Shown here one piece after another: positions 12,718-22,343 of a stretch of 64,000 nt of DNA (position 1 is its first letter; each line of letters opens with the position of its first letter). The position numbers were made by a program, and so were the translations under genes. The DNA is from Takakia lepidozioides (taxonomy: Eukaryota; Streptophyta; Takakiopsida; Takakiales; Takakiaceae). The notes under the pieces are model-generated. The model was given only the letters and a program-made list of their open reading frames with translations. It was not told the origin of the DNA and did no database searches. Location of the stretch: contig CM060733.1 in assembly GCA_030704615.1 (NCBI GenBank), positions 42,160,001 to 42,224,000 of the forward strand, given 5' to 3'.

Positions 12718-13633
12718 TACAGGGTGAGGAAAACTGGTCTTATTGATCTGCACATGTTCGCGGAAATGCTGGAGCCCGAGCTCATTCAGAAAGCCGTGGC
12801 AAAAACTGACCGGACATGGTATCGTCTCACTATGGATGGAATGGTGGAGGTGATATACAAAGTAAGTCGTCCTCCCATTTCCCTCTGCTCATGCTTCCCC
12901 AATTTCCGGTAATCTTTCCACATGAATCGAATGTAACGCTTCTGCATGTTTTTGTTGGCAGTCAAACATCAAGCTGGATTTGGCCCATGCTAAACACTTC
13001 TTCATGGAAAGTGAGGGGCAGGTCAAAACGTTGCAGTCATTGACTGAGCACTTGAAGGAAGCCGGGGTCAAGTCCATAACGAAATACAAGTCAAAGCTTG
13101 TGAAGCTGGTGGCCATTGCAGATCCGGCACTTGGAAAGGACTTCATCCCCGAGATTGCAAAAAACTATTCTCGGGCCATGCAGCCGACCATGCAGTTGGA
13201 GAAACTGCATCACCTCTCAACGGCATGTGTTGAAGCGAAAGAGAAGGTGATGTTTCAATTCACTGAAGTTCCTTCCTAGCAATAGCCACTCTTCTTCCTG
13301 CTCCTGACATTGGATCGGAAATGGCAGACACGGTGGCTGTCGATCTGAAATGCATCGGAGAGTATAAGGACAATGTGGTCTTTTCCACTCGAAGTTTCCG
13401 ACCCTGCAGTGGATGTGTGGCTCAACCGCATGACTTGGTGGTTCCAGGTAATTCAAGGTACTTCCCCAGAGTTGCTTTTCTGAAATGAATTCCCTGAACT
13501 GCTACGTGACAATGCATGTGGGAATCGCAGGTAATGACGAATGCAAAGGAGCAAGTCGTATTGCATACAAATTCGTTCGGCTTGTACGTCAAATGGGATG
13601 GAACACAGACATTGGAAGACTACGTGACACGTT
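12718..13633 (+). pseudogene. ParB-methyltransferase gene fragment, copy D
   Basis: Holds part of exon 2 (to 12861), exon 3 (12962-13246, 285 nt as in copy A), exon 4 and the start of exon 5 of the gene described at 37892-42835. The deletion junction near 12717 removes exon 1 with the ParB-like domain. Exon 4 carries TGA at 13346-13348 where copy A has TGG. Exon 5 is cut by the LTR at 13634. It therefore lacks both the ParB-like and methyltransferase modules. Confidence 0.85.
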
Positions 13634-14616
13634 TGTTGGAGGACTGTCTGGGACTTAGACACTTTTACTAGATCTGTGGGGTACCCTTAATTTTTGCACA
13701 GACTGAGACCAACATGAGCCTTAGGGGTGACAGCAGCGCACTTTAGAAGGGGGTTACACAGCCCGTCACAGTCCGACACAGCCAACACAGTCGTCACAGC
13801 CCGACACAGCCCGACACAGCCAACACAGCCGTCACAGCCCGACACAGCCGTCACAGCCGTCACAGCCAACACAGTCGTCACAGTCCGACACAGCCCGACA
13901 CAACCACACAGTCGCACAGCCAGTCACAGCTTGACACAGCTGTCACGACCATAGGGAACGGATAGCAGGACAGGGAACGACTGTGGGGAACAACACTTGC
14001 GAATGGAACATGTTAGTTCACGGATGACGGTTAGTGAGGGAAACGGTTAGAACAACGGGTAGGAAGATAAAGCCAGGAGCAAGGACTGGAAAAGGATCGC
14101 TTCTTGGATCACTTCGGGGGGGGGAATCACTTCTTGGAGGAACTTCGGACATCACTGGGGGAAATGAGGAGAGAACGTATCTCGGAGCAGAAAGAGGGAG
14201 AGCACGGAGTAGGAGGAGGATCTGTTGATGCTTAATGAATGCAGGCAGTAGAATTGTAATGTAGAGCAGATTATAGACTCCATGGCTTCAGCCTGATACT
14301 TGATAGATATTAATCTGATACACACTTCATACTCACACTGTGTAGAGAGATCTGAGTGAAGCTGTGGAATGAATGGATGAGTTGATGGAATCCGATAGAT
14401 TGATGAAGCAAACTGATACTTAATTACCAACAGTAAGGTAACTAGCTAACATGAATGCAGGAAGGAAAACAAAGAGGAAACACCCCCATGATACACTAGC
14501 TGTAGATCATGACTGATTGTTCTGAGCGGGCTGAGTACTTAGAGATTTCCAACTCTTCTATCTTGGAGTTTCCGCCTCGGATAGCGAAGGGATGGGTGAG
14601 TAAAAGCCGCGCGACA
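13634..14616 (+). repeat. 5' LTR, gypsy family 2, copy 1
   Basis: Starts TGTTGGAGGACTG and ends AAGCCGCGCGACA, 983 bp, directly before the primer site. It is homologous to the reverse-oriented LTRs at 17190-18526 and 25241-26243. It interrupts exon 5 of the copy D methyltransferase gene. From 13745 to about 13945 it has a degenerate tandem repeat of CACAGCC/GACACAGCC units. Confidence 0.9.
13745..13945. repeat. Short tandem repeat inside LTR (CACAGCC-type)
   Basis: Units such as GTCACAGCC and GACACAGCC repeat irregularly for about 200 bp. All three family-2 LTRs here carry such a block (also 18180-18410 and 25860-26115, where the strand shown reads GGCTGTG), each with a different unit order and length. 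It is therefore a fast-changing part of the LTR rather than an independent satellite. Confidence 0.85.
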
Positions 14617-15204
14617 TTTGGCGACCATACTGGGGAACTGGGTCATGAACAACCAGATGTGACAGGCATCTGGTAGGATCATGGTGGTTGGAGAATTAAA
14701 GAATTTGATGTGAATCAAATTCCTTGTAAAACTGAGAAGGAAAGATTGTCCAAACGATTCTTCCAAAGGTTTTTGGAATTGCCAGACGGTTGTAAAGAAA
14801 ACATTCTTAAGAGAGTGCATGATGCTGACCCTGAGTGGGGTCTCGAGAAAGGAGTGATAAAGATTTATCAGGTGGCCTGTAGAGGAAGAGCACGTTGGTT
14901 ACCAACATTGGTTTATGTGATAGCATTGCTATCCATTAAGCAAGTAGAGTTTGAAGGCTGGGAGGAAAGAAAGGTGAATGTTTATACTCATATGCATGAA
15001 GAGCTTGTACTGATAAAGAATTGGATTCCAAAGGATATTTTGTGGATCAAACTCACACCAAGAACAACTTTCCAGACTTGTTTGCCATATGGTTATATGG
15101 TAACGGAGACTTCAAGTATAGCCAAGGGTGCATTGAAGCTTGAAAGAAACCCAGGCATATACGAGAGATATTACAGAAGAGAGTTTTGGTTATTGCCACA
15201 TTAA
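14509..15204 (+). pseudogene. Leader ORF of gypsy family 2, copy 1
   Basis: An open frame that begins with ATG inside the LTR (MTDCSERAEYLE), crosses the primer site and runs to a stop 16 bp before gag. Copy 2 has the same frame intact (24653-25348, 231 residues). Here a TAG near 14673 replaces the second tryptophan of GIWW in copy 2. The rest reads FFQRFLELPDGCKENILKRV ... ERYYRREFWLLPH. I do not recognise the family. It may be a short extra protein or an N-terminal Gag piece. Confidence 0.6.
14619..14636 (+). other. Primer-binding site, family 2 copy 1
   Basis: TGGCGACCATACTGGGGA follows the LTR end after two bases. The same sequence adjoins the copy 2 LTR (25222-25239, reverse). It resembles the TGGCGNC-type primer sites of some plant gypsy elements, but I cannot name the tRNA with certainty. 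Confidence 0.7.
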
Positions 15205-15220
15205 AAAGAAATGATGGGAC

Positions 15221-17189
15221 ATGAGTGATGAAAGAGAAGCTAGACGCCAGAGATATTCAGCAAAAAGAGAAAGCTATCTGAAAGTTAATTATCCATATCT
15301 TTGGGAGAGAGGAATAGACATAGGGGAATCATCTGGACCTCTCACACCATTAAGATCAAAGAGTACATCACCCATACCGGAAGAACTAGAGTTGGATGCC
15401 ACTCCTTATGTTTCTTTGCAAGAAAGATTAAGGGAATTGGTACGGGAAGAAGATCAATCACAAGGTGAAAGATCTGAGGTACATCCCTGGATAAAAGATT
15501 TGACAGAAATCTTTGATAAGAGTTGGCATGGAACACCAAAAGCAGGAACTCCAGTTTCTGAAGCGGAAGGTGAAGAAGGAGGAGAGGATGTGGCAGAGCC
15601 AACGGAGAGTTCAGACTCTCCAACACCATTGCAGTTGAGTTACATGAGTGAAGAAGAAACCCAAGGGCAGAACTTGGAGGATGAAAACAAAGAGAAGAAA
15701 TTGGAAGAGGAAGAATATGAAGAAGTAGACCCAACAGCTGAGGTTGAGACTACAACCAGGACATCCCAACCCGTTGGACCTGGATCAAGTGGAGCACTTG
15801 GATCACAGGCCAACGAAGGTGTCGGCTCAGGGGGATCAGGCGGGCTGCCTGGATCTGGCTCTGGGGGACAGGGAGTGTGGGAAGTAGTGCAACTTAAGCT
15901 GGGAATATTGTGAATATCGTGGGGCCAGAAGCAGGGAGTGCTCAAGGGCCACCACTTGGTGGAAGATCCACCACAACAACAACAGGTCCAGAAGGACCAG
16001 CACCAGCAAGGGTGCCAGCACCTGTCAGTGGGCAGAAGGTAGGGCAACAGATGGCGTTACAACCAACACGGGCAAAACCACCTTTTCCAATATATTCAGG
16101 AAAAGGGGATCCCGATGTACACATTAGCCAATTTGAGCACATGTGTATAGTGAACAATGAGAATGGCGATGATGCCAAGATGAAATTGTTTCCTTGTTCA
16201 CTTATCAAGAAAGCAAGTGAATGCTATGCAAGATTCCCTGATAATCATTTCCTAACCTGGAATGGCTTGAATATAGCATTCCGAAATAGGTTCTATACCC
16301 TTCAACTGAGGATGAAGTGTATGGAAGTTTACAACAGTTAAAGCAAAAGAAGCATGAAATTGTTGAGGAGTATATGGAAAAGATGGAATTGATGATGAAA
16401 AAGCTGGCTGCAGTACCAGCACCAGGTTTACATAAGACTTGGTTTGTGAGTGGACTAAGACCAGAGTTGCAAAAGAAAGTGGATATGTTACCCTATAATA
16501 TAGTGGAGGAGGCATTTGAAATTGCAAACAGAATTGAGCAATTGGGAATGCTCAGGAGAGAGAAAAGGGATGATGAGGACTCTGAGGATGAGTCAAATGA
16601 AGAAGAAGAGCAAGAACTAAAAAGGAAGAGTAAGAGAAAGGAGAAGTTGAAGAGGGATAACTATGAGAAAAGATTGGAAGAAATCTTGAAGAAGTATGCC
16701 ACAGAGGCTGCAACACATTGGAGGAAGGGTGTATAGTGTGCAAAGTGCCAGAATGAAGGCCATACCACCACAGAATGCCACATGAAGGAGAAACACTGTA
16801 CTATCTGTAAAATGGATAACCATTCTACTGAGAATTGTTACTACAACAGAAGGACAGCTGCAAGAGAACCTAGGCAAGTAAGGGTGCATCAGGTGCGCCC
16901 CAGCCAAGAAGAAACAATGATCAGGACCACTATGGTAGGTCTGGTGGTTATAACAATGGCATGGAAGGGAGAGGTAATTCAAGAGGGAATTACCAAGGAA
17001 ATTCCAGAGGCAACTATCAGGGTAATCCAAGGGGGAATTACCAGCCCGGGAATCAGGATTACATAAATAATCCAAGAGCAGACCAAGGGCGAGGACCCAA
17101 TGGTGAAGAACTATGTTACTATTGTAATCAGCCAGGACATCACAAGGCAACCTGTTCATTCTGGACAAGACACCAGAATGAGATGAGAG
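15221..17189 (+). pseudogene. gag: Gag of gypsy family 2, copy 1, truncated
   Basis: Same protein as the intact 773-residue Gag of copy 2: acidic N-terminal half, gag domain (PPFPIYSGKGDPDVHISQFEH ...) and zinc knuckles. Breaks: a lost G in the G-run near 15866 shifts the frame; a second shift lies near 16290; TAG at 16734-16736 stands where copy 2 has TGG (KGV-W-CAKC). The copy ends abruptly at 17189, just after the last knuckle, where reverse-oriented LTR copy 2 begins. Protease and pol are absent. Confidence 0.88.
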
Positions 17190-18526
17190 TGTCGCGCGGC
17201 TTTTATGCGACGTCCTTTTGCAGTGGTATACTGGATTTTCCGTTGCACGGTCACTTATTTCCATGAGCGGATCTAAAAAACCATGAGCGGACTTGTTACT
17301 GACGACATATCTTCGCCGCATTACATGATCTGGAACGTCCAAAAACGGCAAGGTCAAATAAAAAAACTATTATTTAAATACTTGTTTAATCTGCCGCATT
17401 TCCAAATTTGGAGGAGTCCGCTCATGAAATCCGCGTATCTTAGACTTCGGCTCACCGCTCATGCGGCTCATGGCTCATGGCTCATGGTTTCTGCTCATGA
17501 AATAGTAAACCTCCCTTCGCTATCCGAGGCGGAAACTCCAAGATAGAAGAGTTGGAAATCTCTAAGTACTCAGCCCGCTCAGAACAATCAGTCATGACCT
17601 ACAGCTAGTGTATCATGGGGGTGTTTCCTATTGGTTTTCCTTCCCGCATTCATGTTAGCTAGTTACCTTACTGCTGGTAATTAAGTATCAGTTTGCTTCA
17701 TCAATTTTATCGGATTCCATCAACTCATCAATTCATTCCACAGCTTCACTCAGATCTCTCTACACAGTGTGAGTATGAGGTGTGTATCAGATTAATATCT
17801 ATCAAGTATCAGGCTGAAGTCATGGAGTCTCTAATCTGCTCTACATTACAATTCTACTGCCTGCATTCATTAAGCATCAACAGATCCTCCTCCTACTCCG
17901 TGCTCTCCCTCTTTCTGCTCAGAGATACGCTCTCTCCTCCTTTCCCCCAGTGATGTCCGAAGTCTTCCCCAAGAAGTGCTCCTCCCACTCCTTCCAGCAG
18001 TGATTCTTCCCCCGAAGTCATCCAAGAAAATCCCTTTTTTCAGTCCTTGCTCCTAGCTTTATCTTCCTACCCGTTGTTCTAACCGTTTCCCTCACTAACC
18101 GTCGTCCGTGAACTAACATGTTCCATTCGCAGGTGTTGTTCCCCACAGTCGTTCCCTGTCCTGCTATCCGTTCCCTATGGTTGTGACAGCTGTGTCAAGC
18201 TGTGACTGGCTGTGTGAAACTGTGACCGGCTGTGTCGGGCTGTGGCTGGCTGTGCGACTGTGTTTGGCTGTGTCGGGCTGTGACTGGCTGTGTGGCTGTG
18301 TCGGCTGTGACGGGCTATGTTGGCTGTGATGGGCTGTGTCGGGCTGTGACTGGCTGTGTGGCTGTGTCGGCTATGACGAGCTGTGTTGGCTGTGACGAGC
18401 TGTGTAACCCTCCCTAAAGTGCGCTGCTGTCACCCCTAAGGCTCCTGTTGGTCTCAGTCTGTGCAAAAATTAAGGGTACCCCACAGATCCCGTATAAGTG
18501 TCTAAGTCCCAGACAGTCCTCTAACA
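17190..18526 (-). repeat. 3' LTR of gypsy family 2, copy 2, with insert
   Basis: In reverse orientation it runs from TGTTAGAGGACTG (18526) to CGCGACA (17190). It is interrupted at about 17205-17511 by a piece of MULE right end, which replaces about 10 bp of LTR. A purine tract adjoins its inner edge, confirming it as the 3' LTR. The short tandem repeat block is at 18180-18410. Confidence 0.88.
17205..17511 (+). mobile_element. MULE right-end fragment inside LTR
   Basis: About 305 bp nearly identical to 49720-50036 of copy A, ending with the CATGAGC-type subterminal repeats and GAAATAGTAAACCTC. No left end, gene or target duplication accompanies it; LTR bases are missing at the junction. It looks like an abortive or repair-captured transposon end rather than a normal insertion. 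Confidence 0.8.
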
Positions 18527-18545
18527 TTACCCCTTCCCCTCTCAA
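18527..18545 (-). other. Polypurine tract of gypsy family 2, copy 2
   Basis: On the minus strand GAGAGGGGAAGGGGTAA lies immediately before the LTR start TGTTAGAGG, the plus-strand priming site. It proves that the ORF at 18565-21633 belongs to the 3' end of this retroelement. Confidence 0.8.
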
Positions 18546-18564
18546 AAAGTCGTGTCCTCACGGT

Positions 18565-21500
18565 TTACTGATTGGGATTAGCAAACTTTTGTGAGCGAGC
18601 ACCTTTTTGACGTTGAGAGTTTCGTGGCGGACTGTGTGTACGAGCCCGATGTCTGTCACTGGTTGACGGAGATGATTGAACACTACCTGGATATGTGAGG
18701 CCCTCTGGAGGCTGATATCGAGGTAACCTTTCAGGCATAGGAGACCCCCGTCGCTTCTTTTCTGCCATCTGATTTGCATAGTCTTCTCCCATGTCAAAAG
18801 AGTCCGCTGAAGAAACAGTTGTATCAGAATCCTCATCGCCTCTCAGGTGTTTTAATTGTCAAACTTTTTGTGGAATCCTGTGGGGCATACAATGTTGTCT
18901 TACCATGTCTGGAAGTTTATATTTTAAAACTTGCTGTAAACGCTGAATGGCAAAATTGGTGAAGACCCTGAGCTCCTTGTTTGTCCAGGTGAGTGGGGTA
19001 CCAATGACTTGTGAATTGTGCAAGTATTTCCATGCCACATGTCCCTTATAGAAAATATCATCAATGCCGAATTTCTGTGTTAACAAATTGTTCCAGGCCT
19101 CATGAAACCATGAACGAATTTGAGAATCCTTTTGTATCATAACTTTTGCCTCATATAGGTACATATGAGGTGGCATTGAAGGTAAGACCCAATGATCCCC
19201 ACTGGAATAACTCAGAAAGCGCGATTGCATCTTGTGCTGCTCAATGTGATAACGTACCAGAAAACAAGCAGCGTAGTATAACCCGCATCCCATGACAATA
19301 CTTGCTACCTCCTTGGTCTTGGTATAAATGAATCCATGTACAACTTGGAAAGCAATTAATTCCTTCAACATGGTACCTGCCTCATGCCAGTACTATGCAA
19401 AGTGATGATCCTCAATTGGTCGATTGTTCGGAAGAACTTTAGTCCTAGTTGCCACTGGCAGCCATATGCGCATGATTTGATAGTAATGTGCCAATGACTG
19501 CGGAGGACTAAATTCTTTCCAAACCAAATCCAACACAATGGGAATTTGGTTGAAGGGCATAATCATAGCCCTACTATACTCCCTTGCAGCTGGAGTTTTA
19601 GGTGGGTTAAAAGCAGCATTGCCCCATACGTCAGACTGTGGTGTGGCTGTAGTAACAACAGGGTCAGCTACTGGCACAGTGACTTGTTGTGGTGTTGGTG
19701 GCACTGGCTCTTGTATCATTGGCATCTCCTGCACCTGCTGTGAAGAAGATTAAAAAGCCAAAGTTCTGGCTTGTAAATAAGAAGTCATTAGCTGTTCCTC
19801 AGGTATATAGACTCTTTTGTCGATATCTGAAGTTAGGTCCTCCACTTGAGTCTGCAGTCCGTCTACATCCTCCTGTAACTCCGCTATCCTACTATAGACA
19901 TTGTCTATAGTAGTTGTGGCAATGTTCTGCACTTGCAGTCTGAGTCCATTCATCTCGCTTTGGGTGAGCTTTCGTGGTGCTTTGCCCTCCACTGGCCCTT
20001 GTGCTAACCAGACCTACATAAGGTGGTTATCCACCAAGTTGCTTGTGGTTCCTCTGAGAGTGTGCTCCTCTCTGAGTTTGTACACATGTAACTGCTGTTG
20101 TAAAGCCTTCATGCGCTTCGCATGAGGTTCAACCAAATTCGCATAAGCAGCAAGCAGATTATTGGCTTCCTTCCAAGCCTTGTTAGTGACCGAGATTTCA
20201 TTTCTATTGGCCATGACCGTTTGTTGCAACTCCAGGATGTGCCTCTCTTGGTCAGCTTCAACCTGCCTGTATTGCTTGAAAGTATCCTCATTGCGACAGA
20301 TTGTATTCTTCATATCGACAATGAGTTTCATTTGCTCAACATTCTCTTCCTCTACCTTCGTACATTTTTCCGCTTGACTGTTTATTTCTTTTGTAGATTG
20401 GTCAAGCATAGTTGTGAGTGTAGCACATTGTATGGCCATCATGTCATGCTTTGTCTGCAACTCCATATGTAGTGCATTCACTTCTTGCAACTTGCTTTCA
20501 TGCTTCACCTGCATTTGGTATAGCTGTTGCTTATGTGCTTCTTGCAAGTGGTCTTGTGCGAGGCCTGCCTCGATCAATTGTTCCTTGGCCAATTGCAAAG
20601 CCGCTTCTGTACTCTCCAAGTCTTGCTGCATTTTGAGAGTGACCTCTTCATTGACCTTGTTTGCACACTCTGTGGCAAGTCGAGCCTCAAACTCTTTCCT
20701 GAGTTCCTCCCTCAAAGCTGCCAATTGAGTAGTGGGAACATGGGATTTGACATAAGTACCCAACAAATTCAGTGTCCTGCTTATGGAACTCATAAGCATA
20801 GCCTGTTGAGGGTCATCATGGCGAGTTTGCTGCTGTTCTCCCTGATCCTCAACAGTGTGATGCCTTACGAACCATTCAGGCCATTGCCCCACCAGATTTT
20901 CTTCCTGAACCACTTCATCCGTCACTGGTGCTGCAGTGTCTTGGCATTCTACCTATGGTACCTCCGTCACAGGTGTGTGTATTATATGCGCCGCAGGGTT
21001 TTCCTTGGACCACCGTTGCACCTCCGGAATCACTGTGTCCTTGACCATACCAGAATATTCATAGAGAAGGTCCCCCTTCTCAATTTCTGCCACCACCTGT
21101 TCTGTAGTGGGAATATCTAACCCTTCTTTTTCTAAATCAATTATTTCTGGTTGAACTGCATGGACAGCTTGTGGTAACCTTGTGACAAGCCACTCCTCTG
21201 GCTGTGATGGCTGTGATACTGAAGTAACTTCCTCTTCCCTCTCTGAAGGTCTTGCTTCCAGTAATAGCAGTTCTCTGTGCTGCTGTGCCCCTTCCTGCAC
21301 AAAAACTTGGGAAACATTATCATGCGGATTCCGTGAAGCCAGTGGATCCGCCACTACAGTCTTTCCCTGCCTCTGTCTCTTATTCTCGGGTTGCCCTGCC
21401 AGTCCACCCTCACTGTGTGAAGAGCCTTGGTCTTCCATTGCAGTGGTTTCTGGCTCAAACATTCCCATCTCCTTTCTTTCTCGCGCATCAAGTATGCCAG

Positions 21501-21633
21501 AATCAAGAATTATTTGAGCAATGATTGGGCCAGACACTATGATAGGAGACTTTGCGGCAGTACCTTGTAATCTTTTCATCTCCTCTACCAGTGCGTTGTA
21601 CATTATGTCCGCGACTTGCGCTCTGGCTATCAC
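18565..21633 (-). pseudogene. Extra 3' ORF of gypsy family 2, coiled coil
   Basis: One frame of about 1,020 codons, broken only by five in-frame stops (after ...VTEVP, ...NHLM, ...TLAF, ...HHFA and ...PQKV). Each is explained by one C-to-T change (CAG to TAG three times, CAA to TAA, CGA to TGA). From the start: acidic and Ser/Gln-rich segment, a long coiled coil rich in E, K, Q and L (about 20014-20700), a shorter coiled coil (IAELQEDVDGLQTQVEDL), a folded-looking part (LKELIAFQVVHGFIYTK ... PHMYLYEAKV) and a basic Ser/Arg tail. I do not recognise a family; an added structural or regulatory protein is possible. The start is uncertain because the RT fragment abuts it. Confidence 0.6.
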
Positions 21634-21880
21634 TAAATTCGGGTGGCGGAAGGAGATGAGGAGAAGACCGCGTGCAGGACAAGGTATGGTTCATATGAGT
21701 TCTTGGTGATGCCTTTTGGGCTCACCAATGCACCAGCGACATTTAGCACGCTGATGAACAGCCTTTTCCAGGAGTGGTTGGATGACTTTGTGATCGTGTA
21801 CATCGACGACATCTTGGTGTACTCGAAAACAAAGGAGGAGCACCTGGAGCACCTCAAAAGGGTGTTCCAAAAATTGCGAA
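21611..21880 (+). repeat. Chromovirus RT fragment filling the pol deletion
   Basis: 270 bp matching 2508-2777 of the first element, with only two differences seen (both C to T, near its left edge). It encodes [17 protein letters not shown] ... [10 protein letters not shown] on the plus strand, opposite to the surrounding element. No LTR or other chromovirus sequence accompanies it, so it looks like filler DNA captured during repair. Confidence 0.9.
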
Positions 21881-21953
21881 TTAATACAGTTACTGTGATC
21901 ATAAAGATCATTTTCTGTATCTGTATCTTAACTCCTCTTATTAATCCCAATGG

Positions 21954-22343
21954 CTATACACTTCTTTGATCTGCCATTGTTACTGTAAATGGGGCTGGTT
22001 TCATGTTACTTAGACCAAGCTTCTTCCTTAATTGGTCTGTCATGATATTTACTCCAGAACCACCATCTATCAGTACATCAGTTAGTTCTGTGCTTCCAAT
22101 TCTCAATTGGATTACTGGCATAGAATCATCAAAGTCCATGACTGGTTCTCGCCCTTCCGGCTTCACATTATAACTGGTCACCTTGCTGTTCAGGTCTGTG
22201 TTTCCTGTCTCTTGGGCAATTCGATTGATTGCCTGATACAGCCTGTGCCTACAATAAGGTGCCACAGCTAATAGCTGTCCAATGGTAATTTCTGCTTTGG
22301 TCTGACATATTACTTCAGCCAAAGTCTCTTCATTACTTTGCAT
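21954..22343 (-). pseudogene. pro: Gypsy family 2 protease, copy 2, truncated
   Basis: Aspartic protease with catalytic LIDGGSGVNIM (Asp-Gly-Gly in place of the more common Asp-Thr/Ser-Gly), preceded by MPVIQLRIGSTELTD. Its frame overlaps the end of gag by 34 nt and is -1 relative to gag. Copy 3 keeps the same overlap. The protein stops soon after TMADQRSV, and pol sequence is lost where the RT fragment begins. Confidence 0.8.

Larger units (their letters stand above)
6599..13633 (-). mobile_element. MULE-like transposon copy D, reverse, partial
   Basis: Matches the reverse complement of about 40500-49490 in copy A: transposase gene, palindrome array and the start of the ParB-methyltransferase gene. 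Its outer end is cut by the chromovirus at 6598 and its inner end by a retroelement at 13634, so no terminal inverted repeat is present. It lacks about 1.7 kb relative to copy A (junction near 12717), removing the ParB-like exon. The transposase has frameshifts and a lost splice acceptor. It is a non-autonomous relic. The first 320 bp (6599-6915) hold one palindrome copy and no gene. Confidence 0.85.

Noticed and set aside
13745-13945. Centromeric or other independent satellite
   Set aside because: The repeat lies at the same place inside each family-2 LTR and is bounded by LTR sequence.
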